Under the pieces are notes generated by a model, which was not told the origin of the DNA, searched no databases, and saw nothing but the letters and a program-made list of their open reading frames with translations. From Clostridiales bacterium (GTDB taxonomy: Bacteria > Bacillota > Clostridia > Tissierellales > GPF-1), in contig JABXKS010000023.1 of assembly GCA_013619125.1 (NCBI GenBank), forward strand, positions 1-61,479: DNA of 61,479 bases, given 5' to 3'. Position 1 is the stretch's first letter. Each line of letters starts with the position of its first letter. Positions 17,927 through 25,255 of this stretch are shown in pieces. The position numbers were made by a program, and so were the translations under genes.

Positions 17927-18700
17927 ATGGGAAGAATAATAGCGGTTTTTAATCAAAAAGGTGGCGTTGGCAAAACAACGACGATTATAAACCTTGCAGC
18001 TGCGTTGGCAGAGCTAAAAAAGAAGATCTTAATTATCGATATTGATCCTCAGGCGAATTCGACGAGTGGCTTGGGGATTGATCAGAACATAGTAGCGGAT
18101 TCGATTTATGATGTATTGATCCATGATACGCCTGCGCGAGATGCTGTGCTTCATACAGAGACGAAGAACCTGGATTTATTGCCTTCTAGTATGGATTTGG
18201 CTGGTGCTGAGATTGAACTAGTTTTTCAAGAGCACTGGGAGCATCGGCTGAAAAAGGCCATTGTACCTTTAAAAGAAGAGTATGACTATATCTTTATCGA
18301 TTGCCCCCCGTCCTTAGGGGTGTTGACCATCAATGCGCTAGTGGCAGTCGAGAGTTTTCTTATTCCGATCCAGTGTGAGTACTATGCATTGGAAGGTGTC
18401 GGGCACTTAATGAAAACCTATAAATTGATCAAAAAATCTATGAATCCAAATCTGGAAATTGAGGGCGTTGTGCTCAACATGTATGATCGAAGAAATAACC
18501 TATCCATTCAAGTGAAGGATGAAGTGGTTCGATACTTTAAAGATCGAGTGTTCCAAGTTGTGATTCCGCGGAACATACGTTTGGCAGAAGCGCCAAGCTA
18601 CGGAAAATCAGTAATTGAATACGATCCGAGCTCAAAAGGAGCACGTGCATATCGCAATCTTGGAAAAGAATTTTTGCGTCGCGAAAGGGGAAAATCATGA
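17927..18700 (+). CDS. parA: Chromosome partitioning ATPase ParA (Soj)
   Basis: A 257-residue deviant-Walker ATPase with FNQKGGVGKTTT at residues 8-19 and DIDPQANSTSG after the first strands. It partners with ParB-parS in origin segregation and regulates DnaA in related bacteria. Start follows CTGGAGG. Its stop overlaps the parB start. The likely promoter is TATAAT at 17891 with a weak -35; a Noc site lies just upstream. Confidence 0.97.
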   Translation: MGRIIAVFNQKGGVGKTTTIINLAAALAELKKKILIIDIDPQANSTSGLGIDQNIVADSIYDVLIHDTPARDAVLHTETKNLDLLPSSMDLAGAEIELVFQEHWEHRLKKAIVPLKEEYDYIFIDCPPSLGVLTINALVAVESFLIPIQCEYYALEGVGHLMKTYKLIKKSMNPNLEIEGVVLNMYDRRNNLSIQVKDEVVRYFKDRVFQVVIPRNIRLAEAPSYGKSVIEYDPSSKGARAYRNLGKEFLRRERGKS

Positions 18701-19557
18701 AAAAGGAAAGGGGATTAGGAAGAGGATTGTCGGCATTGATTGCGGACGATTTTCAACTTGATGAGAGTAAGGAGCAGCGGATTGTAGAGATATCCTGTTC
18801 GTCGATTGAACCCAACCAATCACAGCCTCGTCGCGTTTTTGCAGAAGAAGCGCTGTCTGAACTAAAGGATTCTATCTTGGTTCACGGTGTTTTGCAGCCG
18901 ATCTTAGTAAGAGAACAAAATGAGGGATATGAGTTGATTGCTGGAGAACGCCGATGGCGTGCTTCCATGATGGCGGGCCTCGAGAGTATACCGGCGATTG
19001 TGCGATCTTTCTCAGATGAAGACTCGGCAGCGATTGCTTTAATTGAAAATCTACAGCGTGAAGATTTGAATCAAGTCGAAGAGGCTCGCGCTTATCGAGA
19101 GTTGATCAATCGATTCGGATTTACGCAAAAGACCATCGCTTCGAAGATTACAAAAAGTCGCGTTCATGTCACCAATACATTGCGGTTGTTGCAACTGCCA
19201 AAAACTGTTTTGGATTGGGTGAGTAATGGAGATTTGAGTGCCGGTCACGGTCGGGCTTTATTGGGCCTAGAAACGGAAGACGAGCAGATTATGGGGGCTC
19301 AATTATCCATTTCAAAGGGCTTTTCCGTTCGTCAAACCGAAAAATGGGTGAGAAGTGCTCAAGTAAAACCATCAAAAAGGAAAATAAAGGAAAAAGATAT
19401 TCATATACAAGCGGTGGAAGAGACCCTAGAGAATCTCCTTGGACGAAAGGTCCGTATTCAGGCAGCCTCTTCGGGAAAAGGAACGATCAGCTTAGAATTT
19501 TATAATGAAGAAGATCTTCAACATTTGATTGATTGGATGGAGATAAACGAAAAATAA
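18697..19557 (+). CDS. parB: Chromosome partitioning protein ParB (Spo0J)
   Basis: A 286-residue centromere-binding CTPase. The start KKERGLGRGLSALI is typical, followed by AGERRWRASMMAG, ENLQREDLNQVEEA and a helix-turn-helix (TQKTIASKITKSRVHVTN). It should bind the two parS sites 1.4-1.9 kb upstream. The start overlaps the parA stop. A GNRA-loop terminator follows. Confidence 0.97.
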   Translation: MKKERGLGRGLSALIADDFQLDESKEQRIVEISCSSIEPNQSQPRRVFAEEALSELKDSILVHGVLQPILVREQNEGYELIAGERRWRASMMAGLESIPAIVRSFSDEDSAAIALIENLQREDLNQVEEARAYRELINRFGFTQKTIASKITKSRVHVTNTLRLLQLPKTVLDWVSNGDLSAGHGRALLGLETEDEQIMGAQLSISKGFSVRQTEKWVRSAQVKPSKRKIKEKDIHIQAVEETLENLLGRKVRIQAASSGKGTISLEFYNEEDLQHLIDWMEINEK

Positions 19558-19577
19558 ATGAAAAATAGAGAAAAATC

Positions 19578-19602
19578 GAGTTGGGAAACCAACTCTTTTT
19601 TT
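19578..19602 (+). terminator. Intrinsic terminator after parB
   Basis: GAGTTGG and CCAACTC pair around a GAAA loop, followed by seven T. Confidence 0.93.
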
Positions 19603-19675
19603 ATGGAAAAAACCAGCTAAAAAGGAAAAAAGAAGAATGTTACACAAACTTAACAATAAACATGGAAAATGATGC

Positions 19676-19713
19676 AAGAAAACGTTTACAAAGAAAATAT
19701 GGTGTGGTATGAT
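19676..19713 (+). promoter_or_regulatory. Promoter with overlapping cre-like site for the 24-aa micropeptide
   Basis: TTTACA (19685-19690) and TATGAT (19708-19713) are spaced by 17 bases. The -35 lies within 19676-19691, which matches the WTGNAANCGNWNNCWW catabolite-repression consensus with one mismatch. The 11-mer AACGTTTACAA recurs 203 bases downstream (19884-19894), beyond the gene. Confidence 0.6.
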
Positions 19714-19772
19714 TAGATCAAATTTCGGAATTTGCCGAAAAAGAACCAGTATTTTGATAAAAAGGAGGGATC

Positions 19773-19847
19773 ATGGTCATGGATAAAAAAGTTTGGGGCA
19801 TGATTTTTGGAGTTTTTGCTGTTGCAGGACTGCTCTTAATGATGTAG
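19773..19847 (+). CDS. Hydrophobic 24-residue micropeptide
   Basis: A tiny open frame with a strong AAAGGAGG ribosome binding site and its own promoter 60 bases upstream. It starts MVMDKKVWG and continues as a single hydrophobic helix rich in F, V, A, L ending in LLLMM. A second ATG at 19779 could be the start (22 residues). The peptide has the size and shape of single-span membrane micropeptides, including type I toxins. No family is recognised. Around it, 19603-20041 otherwise holds only its promoter, a small stem after the stop, a terminator and the promoter of the next gene. Confidence 0.62.
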   Translation: MVMDKKVWGMIFGVFAVAGLLLMM

Positions 19848-19959
19848 TATATATACTGGAGGGGAATTTGGTTCCCCATTAATAACGTTTACAATCCCTT
19901 AATATAAACATGCATTGATGTTGTTTAAGTCCTACGTGAGTAGATCCTTGAATAACAGC

Positions 19960-19990
19960 AAAAAACCTAGGAGAAATCCTAGGTTTTTTG
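19960..19990 (+). terminator. Intrinsic terminator after the micropeptide transcript
   Basis: AAAAAACCTAGGA and TCCTAGGTTTTTT form a 13-bp stem with a GAAA loop. About 110 untranslated bases lie between the micropeptide stop and this stem, long enough to carry RNA-level regulation. Confidence 0.92.
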
Positions 19991-20041
19991 TTTTGTTGGA
20001 AAAGCAATATGCTATAATAGTTCAGTAGAGAGGGTGGAAGA

Positions 20042-21184
20042 ATGATATATTTTGATAATGCAGCGACCTCATATCCGAAACCGGAGGCATTATATCAAGA
20101 AATAGGAAGTCGAATGAAGCGATATGGCGCAAATCCAGGCCGCTCGGGTCATGAATTTGGACTTAGAACCAATCGTGCGATCTATGAAACGAGAGAAGCG
20201 TTGAATCAGACATTTTCTGGCGACAATCCTTTGCACTTTGTTTTTACGGCTAATGCAACCGAGAGCATTAATCTTGTGATTTTGGGGCTTTTAAAGGATG
20301 GAGATCATGTGATTGCCACTGAGACGGAGCACAATTCTGTTTTGAGGCCGCTCGAATTGGCAAAAAGTCGTGGGATTTCGGTTTCACTTGTATCAGTAGA
20401 TGAACAAGGACGGGTTAACCCGGGAAAAATCGAAGCGGAAATTTGCGCTCAGACTAAGCTGGTTGTTTGCACCCATGCGTCCAATGTAACAGGAGCCATT
20501 CAACCGATTGAGGAAATTGCTGCAATCACCGAAGCGCATGGCGTTTTCTTTTTGGTGGATGCCGCACAATCTGCTGGGATTCTTCCTATTAATTTATCAA
20601 AAGCAAAAATTGACTTTTTGGCGATTACCGGACACAAAAGCTTATATGGTCCTCAAGGCATTGGCGCATTATATGTTCGCGAGCCAATGAGTTTGCCCGT
20701 CATCAAGACGGGAGGGACGGGAAGCCGGTCATCCGATTTGAACCAGCCGGATGTAATGCCGGATCGATTTGAATCGGGCACGCTGAATACCCCAGGGGTT
20801 CTCGGCTTGCAGATGGGGCTGGATTTTGTCAGGTTGCAGGGCCGAGAGAAATTATTTGCTCAAGAATATGCCTTGACGCAAGTTCTGATGAAAGAATTGA
20901 ATAGAATTCCGGGAATCAAAATCTATGGACCTCCGATCGGGGAGCCTCGTGTTCCGGTTGTTTCTTTTAATCTGGGAGACTTGGATTCCGCGGAGGTAAG
21001 TTATATATTGGATGACGAGTTTGGAATCATTACCCGAGGCGGGCTGCATTGCGCTCCGTTGATTCACAGGAGATTGGGTACAAGCCAACAGGGCGCTGTG
21101 CGTGTCAGTTTGGGTGCTTTTTCAACAAAGCAAGAAATAGAGGCGTTTTTAGAAGCAATACGAGCGATTCAAAAAATGATGTAG
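20042..21184 (+). CDS. Cysteine desulfurase-family aminotransferase class V
   Basis: A 380-residue PLP enzyme beginning MIYFDNAATSYPKPEAL. PLP-binding features are HASNVTGAI, VDAAQSAGI and the Schiff-base lysine in ITGHKSLYGPQG. A cysteine occurs in GGLHCAPLIHRRLGT, where this subfamily places its active-site residue. It would release sulfur from cysteine, or act on a related substrate. It is distinct from the iscS at 51406. An extended -10 (TATAAT at 20013) precedes it, and DUF4446 follows after eight bases. Confidence 0.88.
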   Translation: MIYFDNAATSYPKPEALYQEIGSRMKRYGANPGRSGHEFGLRTNRAIYETREALNQTFSGDNPLHFVFTANATESINLVILGLLKDGDHVIATETEHNSVLRPLELAKSRGISVSLVSVDEQGRVNPGKIEAEICAQTKLVVCTHASNVTGAIQPIEEIAAITEAHGVFFLVDAAQSAGILPINLSKAKIDFLAITGHKSLYGPQGIGALYVREPMSLPVIKTGGTGSRSSDLNQPDVMPDRFESGTLNTPGVLGLQMGLDFVRLQGREKLFAQEYALTQVLMKELNRIPGIKIYGPPIGEPRVPVVSFNLGDLDSAEVSYILDDEFGIITRGGLHCAPLIHRRLGTSQQGAVRVSLGAFSTKQEIEAFLEAIRAIQKMM

Positions 21185-21192
21185 GAGTGTGT

Positions 21193-21687
21193 ATGGACGT
21201 TTTTTTTCAAATGTATGGAAATCTATGGATGATCGGAACGGGTGTTGTTTCATTGGTGTTGATGATTGTTGTTTTGGTGTTATGGATTCAGTTGCGCCGA
21301 ACCCACCTAATGATTCAGCAAATCTTACCGGAGTCTGAAGCAAACTTTCTTGAAGTGCTCGCGCAACAGCAAACATGGAATCAAGAAACCAACCAATCAG
21401 TAAGAAAATTACATGAAAAAGATGCGACGTTGCAGGGTTTGGTGGATGGCGCATTTCAATACCGCGGGATTGTAACCTATCGCGCATTTGATGTCGGGGG
21501 TCGGGAATTGAGTTTTTCCTTAGCTGTATTGGATGCGAGACAGAATGGCTGGGTGCTATCTAGCCTCTATGCAGGTGCAGAAGGGTCTTCGGTCTATTTA
21601 AAACCAATAGAGGCGGGGAAGCCTGTCGAGCGATTAACACCAGAAGAAGAACAGGCATTGCAACAAGCAATTGTAAAATTATCTTAA
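21193..21687 (+). CDS. DUF4446 family protein
   Basis: A 164-residue protein with one N-terminal membrane span (about residues 10-32), a coiled middle and a C-terminal soluble domain beginning near YRGIVTYRAFDVGG. DUF4446 genes are commonly found near parB in Clostridia. The start follows AGGAG; a frame opening 48 codons earlier overlaps the desulfurase gene and has no ribosome binding site. Function unknown. The C-terminal domain suggests a membrane-anchored cytoplasmic protein. Confidence 0.83.
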   Translation: MDVFFQMYGNLWMIGTGVVSLVLMIVVLVLWIQLRRTHLMIQQILPESEANFLEVLAQQQTWNQETNQSVRKLHEKDATLQGLVDGAFQYRGIVTYRAFDVGGRELSFSLAVLDARQNGWVLSSLYAGAEGSSVYLKPIEAGKPVERLTPEEEQALQQAIVKLS

Positions 21688-21702
21688 AATTCACAAAGAG
21701 GA

Positions 21703-21741
21703 TTGACAATCGCTTTCCTCTTTGCTAATATTGGTATATAC
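21703..21741 (+). promoter_or_regulatory. Promoter and HutC-type operator of the murQ-PTS-SIS cluster
   Basis: TTGACA (21703-21708) and TAATAT (21726-21731) are spaced by 17 bases. GTATATAC (21734-21741) follows directly and matches the HutC-subfamily GntR operator consensus GT-N-TA-N-AC. A second dyad, CAAAGAGGA/TCCTCTTTG (21694-21702 and 21716-21724), encloses the -35 box. The cluster encodes a HutC-type GntR protein, so self-regulation of the operon is likely. Confidence 0.75.
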
Positions 21742-21765
21742 AACATATCAACGTGAGGTGACGTA

Positions 21766-22647
21766 ATGATCTGGTCAACAGAGAAGCGAAATATAAGGAC
21801 AATGGATATTGATCTCGGCAATAGTTTAGAGATTGTATCAATTATAAATGAGGAAGATCAAGGTGTATCTCTTGCGGTGAAGGAAGAATTGCCATTTATC
21901 GCGGATGCAGTCGACAAAATCGTGGAAACGCTTCAAAATGGAGGCCGTTTGATTTATTTGGGTGCAGGAACGAGTGGGCGATTGGGCGTGCTGGATGCAT
22001 CGGAATGTCCGCCGACCTACGGAACGGATCCATCACTGGTTCAGGGTTTGATTGCAGGCGGAACCCACGCGCTGACAAACTCAGTTGAAAATGTGGAAGA
22101 TTCAACTGAGCAAGTAGTGAAAGATTTAAAGAATATTTCTTTCGGCGCAAAAGATATTCTGGTTGGGATTGCAGCCAGCGGCCGAACACCCTATGTATTA
22201 ACGGGCATCAAATATGCGAAAAGCTTGGGCGCCAAGACGATTGCCTTGGTTACCAATAAAAACACGCCAATTGGCGCAGCGACAGACATAGAGATCGCCG
22301 TTGAAGTTGGTCCTGAGGTGATTACAGGTTCAACTCGGATGAAATCCGGCACCGCTCAGAAAATGGTGTTGAATATGCTGTCTACCGCATCGATGGTTCG
22401 GTTGGGAAAGGTCTATGGGAATTTGATGGTGGATGTCAAAACCGCCAATCAAAAGCTGTATACGCGAGCGGAACGGATTGTGATGCAGGCGACTGATGCC
22501 GATGAAGAGACGGCCAAAATTGTTTTGAAGCAATGCGACTATCACGTGAAAACAGCAATCGTGATGATTCTTTGCGACTGTGAAGTTGAAGAGGCGAAAA
22601 GCCGACTTGAATCCAACAATGGATATATACGGGAAGCGCTGAAATAG
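21766..22647 (+). CDS. murQ: N-acetylmuramic acid 6-phosphate etherase (MurQ family)
   Basis: A 293-residue SIS-domain lyase. Family motifs are GAGTSGRLGVLDASECPPT (about 65-83), ENVEDS with the second catalytic glutamate, and GSTRMKSGTAQK. The known reaction removes D-lactate from MurNAc 6-phosphate to give GlcNAc 6-phosphate in the cytoplasm. Start follows GAGGTGA. It opens a plus-strand cluster with a mannose-class PTS rather than the glucose-class MurP normally paired with it. Whether MurNAc is the true substrate here is open. Confidence 0.92.
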   Translation: MIWSTEKRNIRTMDIDLGNSLEIVSIINEEDQGVSLAVKEELPFIADAVDKIVETLQNGGRLIYLGAGTSGRLGVLDASECPPTYGTDPSLVQGLIAGGTHALTNSVENVEDSTEQVVKDLKNISFGAKDILVGIAASGRTPYVLTGIKYAKSLGAKTIALVTNKNTPIGAATDIEIAVEVGPEVITGSTRMKSGTAQKMVLNMLSTASMVRLGKVYGNLMVDVKTANQKLYTRAERIVMQATDADEETAKIVLKQCDYHVKTAIVMILCDCEVEEAKSRLESNNGYIREALK

Positions 22648-22668
22648 CTTCCTTTTTTTAAGAGCATC

Positions 22669-22684
22669 ATGCAAACGTTGTCTT
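22669..22684 (+). promoter_or_regulatory. cre (CcpA) site before the PTS genes
   Basis: The 16 bases ATGCAAACGTTGTCTT match every position of the WTGNAANCGNWNNCWW consensus. They lie between murQ and the EIIC gene, suggesting carbon catabolite repression of the transporter. Confidence 0.68.
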
Positions 22685-22735
22685 TTACTTGGAAATTTTC
22701 AAGTGGAATAAAAATTATAAGGAGGAATTATTTGG

Positions 22736-23485
22736 ATGGGTGATTATGGATTTTTAACTGCTCTGATCTTAGGGATTTGGGCGTACTTCTCCATCATCGG
22801 AGCTTTGGCAGGCTGGGGAACCGCGGAAGCGTTAGTCTCTGGTTTTATCACGGGTCTTGTTGTTGGTGATGTGAAGTTGGGTCTTGAAATTGGTGCGACC
22901 TTGACGTTGATGTCTTTGGGCATGGCGACTTACGGTGGCGCAACAATTCCAGATTTCAACACAGCTGCAATTATTGGTACTGCAATCGGTGCGGCTGCTG
23001 GCGGTACAAACGCGGCAGAGCTCGGTTTAGGGATTGCGATCCCGGTGGCATTATTTATGACGCAATTGGATGTATTGGGTCGTGCAACGACTACCTTCTT
23101 TATGCATGGTGCGGAACAAGCCTTGGAAAAAGGGAACTTGAAGTCGCTTGAAAAATGGCATTTGATGGGTACGATTCCTTGGGGCTTGTCTCGCGGCATT
23201 CCAGTTTTCTTGGGTGTGTTGGCCGGTCAAGCGGTTATTGACAATGTTGTTAATGCAATTCCTGCATGGTTTATGCATGGAATGAGAGTAACAGGTAGTG
23301 TTCTTCCAGCCTTAGGTTTTGCGCTTCTGCTTTCTATGATGAACTTGAACAAAAACTGGCCATATGCACTTATTGGCTACGCATTGTTTGCGTATCTTGG
23401 AGTTCCAACACTGGGATTGGCATTTATTGGTTTGTCATTGGCCTTCATTATCACAAAAAACAGAGGGGGTGTAGCGAATGTCTAA
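22736..23485 (+). CDS. PTS system mannose/fructose/sorbose-class EIIC
   Basis: A 249-residue membrane subunit with the class hallmarks: repeated glycine-rich hydrophobic segments, LVVGDVKLGLEIGATLTLMS (about 40-60) and AIPVALFMTQLDVLGR. Together with EIID it forms the sugar channel of a mannose-class phosphotransferase system. Start follows AAGGAGG. It overlaps the EIID gene by eight bases. Specificity cannot be read from sequence; the neighbours suggest an N-acetylated amino sugar. Confidence 0.93.
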   Translation: MGDYGFLTALILGIWAYFSIIGALAGWGTAEALVSGFITGLVVGDVKLGLEIGATLTLMSLGMATYGGATIPDFNTAAIIGTAIGAAAGGTNAAELGLGIAIPVALFMTQLDVLGRATTTFFMHGAEQALEKGNLKSLEKWHLMGTIPWGLSRGIPVFLGVLAGQAVIDNVVNAIPAWFMHGMRVTGSVLPALGFALLLSMMNLNKNWPYALIGYALFAYLGVPTLGLAFIGLSLAFIITKNRGGVANV

Positions 23486-24287
23486 TGAGAGAAAACTAGA
23501 TCAAGCGACCCTAAGAAAGATGGCTTTGCGTCATAATATTACGCTTCAATGGTCATGGAACTATGAACGTATGCAAGCCTTGGGATTCGCGTATTCTTTG
23601 ATTCCTGCATTTGAAAAATTGTATGACACAAATGAAGAGCGTGTTGCGGCGGTTCAACGTCATATGCAATTTTACAATACGCATCCTTCTATGTCAGCAA
23701 TCGTCTTTGGTGCGGCAACTGCCTTAGAGGAAAGCTATGCACCCGACGCAGCTGAAAGTATCAAAATTGGTTTGATGGGACCTCTTGCTGGTATCGGTGA
23801 CACCCTTCAATCTGTATTGATGCGACCGATCATCGGCGTGATTGCAGCCGGATTGGCCGCTGAGGGAAGTATTTTTGGTCCGATCTTGATGTTCTTTGCA
23901 CAATTCTTCTGGTTTGCGATTCGATTCCCACTATTTAACTGGGGATACAAAAAGTCGATTGGCTTGATTAGTGAAATGGTTGGCGAAGGCATTATCAACA
24001 AGATAACAGAAATTGCAACCATCTTAGGTCTTGTCGTTATCGGTGGATTTGTTCCATCCATTATGGCAGGAGTGAAGACGCCTTTGGCTTATACCAAAGC
24101 ATTTGAAGGCGGCGAAAAAGTCATTGCGATTCAAGGGGTATTGGATGGAATTATACCATATATGATTCCGTTGCTACTTGTTGGTTTCAGCTATTGGTTA
24201 CTCACAAGCAAGAAGTTCTCTCCATTGAAAACATTGCTTGCATTGATCGTTGTCGCATTTGCCGGCGCGGTAGCTGGATTGCTGTAA
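23478..24287 (+). CDS. PTS system mannose/fructose/sorbose-class EIID
   Basis: A 269-residue membrane subunit. It has the EIID family start (NITLQWSWNYERMQALGFAYSLIPAFEKLY), a large cytoplasmic N-terminal part with MGPLAGIGDTL (about 103-113), and three or four C-terminal spans. It is exclusive to mannose-class systems. A terminator hairpin lies between it and EIIA. Confidence 0.95.
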   Translation: MSNERKLDQATLRKMALRHNITLQWSWNYERMQALGFAYSLIPAFEKLYDTNEERVAAVQRHMQFYNTHPSMSAIVFGAATALEESYAPDAAESIKIGLMGPLAGIGDTLQSVLMRPIIGVIAAGLAAEGSIFGPILMFFAQFFWFAIRFPLFNWGYKKSIGLISEMVGEGIINKITEIATILGLVVIGGFVPSIMAGVKTPLAYTKAFEGGEKVIAIQGVLDGIIPYMIPLLLVGFSYWLLTSKKFSPLKTLLALIVVAFAGAVAGLL

Positions 24288-24302
24288 AAAGGTAGTTGAG
24301 AG

Positions 24303-24335
24303 CTCCCTTTACGCAAGCCGTAAAGGGAGTTTTTT
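24303..24335 (+). terminator. Internal terminator between EIID and EIIA
   Basis: CTCCCTTTA and TAAAGGGAG form a 9-bp stem with a nine-base loop and six T. It lies inside the PTS operon, so it may set the ratio of membrane to soluble subunits or be controlled by antitermination. Confidence 0.88.
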
Positions 24336-24361
24336 GTATAAAGATTTATGGGAGGAAGAAA

Positions 24362-24757
24362 ATGGTAGGGATTATTTTAGCAAGCCATGGTGGAATGGCA
24401 AAGGGTATGTTGGAGTCCGCTCAAATGATTATGGGGGAACAGGAACAGATTCAAGCCCTAGCCTTAAATCCGCAAGATGATCCGCTATCATTGGCGGAAG
24501 AAATGAAAGAAGCCGCTAAAGTGGTTGATACTGGAGACGGGGTAATTTTACTGGTTGATTTAATGGGAGGATCTCCTTCCAATGCGTCCGCGTATTTGGC
24601 ACAAGAGGGAGTTCCAGTGATTACGGGAATGAGCCTACCGATGCTTTTAGAATTATTGGGCATGCGATTCGAATTTTCCGAATCTTTGATTGAGCATGTT
24701 ATGGAAGCAGGGAAAAGTGGTATTATGGATATAAGAACAATTTTGGGGGTGAAATAA
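24362..24757 (+). CDS. PTS system mannose-class EIIA
   Basis: A 131-residue cytoplasmic protein with the phosphorylated histidine in LASHGGMAKGM (His9) and the strand VDLMGGSPSNAS. It passes phosphate from HPr to EIIB. The start follows GGGAGG; a 22-codon upstream extension crosses the terminator hairpin and is rejected. Its last base overlaps the EIIB start. Confidence 0.94.
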   Translation: MVGIILASHGGMAKGMLESAQMIMGEQEQIQALALNPQDDPLSLAEEMKEAAKVVDTGDGVILLVDLMGGSPSNASAYLAQEGVPVITGMSLPMLLELLGMRFEFSESLIEHVMEAGKSGIMDIRTILGVK

Positions 24758-25242
24758 TGGTAAAGCATATGAGAATTGACAATCGCTTGATTCATGGTCA
24801 AGTAACGACAACCTGGGTTGGACAAATCAATGCAGATGTAATTATGGTTGTGAACGACAAGGTTTCGAAAGATCCGATCCAAACGGTGATGCTTCCCATG
24901 GCGGCACGGGGTGTAAAAACCTTGGTGTTGAGCATTGAGGATGCCATCAAGTATATCCAAGAAAATGAAAAGATAAAAATTATGATTGTTGCCAAATTTG
25001 GTACGGATGCCTTGGCTTTAATGGAAGCGGGAATTCGACCGGTGGAAGTCAACATGGGGAATCAAGCACCATTACCGGCAACGAAGTACGAAATGGTAAC
25101 AAAATCGATTGCGGTAACAAAAGAGGATGCAGCGATCTATCGAAAAATTGCTGAATTGAATGGCGGGACTTTGACGACTCAAATGATGCCTTCTAATCCG
25201 AAGCAAGACTTTGTGAAATTGATGGATGCAAAAGGATTGTAG
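24757..25242 (+). CDS. PTS system mannose-class EIIB
   Basis: A 161-residue cytoplasmic protein with the EIIB signature RIDNRLIHGQVTTTW, in which the histidine (His13) is phosphorylated before transfer to the incoming sugar. Length is typical. EIIA and EIIB are separate genes here, and the next gene starts 13 bases later. Confidence 0.95.
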   Translation: MVKHMRIDNRLIHGQVTTTWVGQINADVIMVVNDKVSKDPIQTVMLPMAARGVKTLVLSIEDAIKYIQENEKIKIMIVAKFGTDALALMEAGIRPVEVNMGNQAPLPATKYEMVTKSIAVTKEDAAIYRKIAELNGGTLTTQMMPSNPKQDFVKLMDAKGL

Positions 25243-25255
25243 GAGGGATAGAGAA

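Noticed and set aside
22541-22556. CACGTG-containing stretch in murQ as a third parS
   Set aside because: Only the centre and right side match TGTTTCACGTGAAACA; the left arm differs at several positions.
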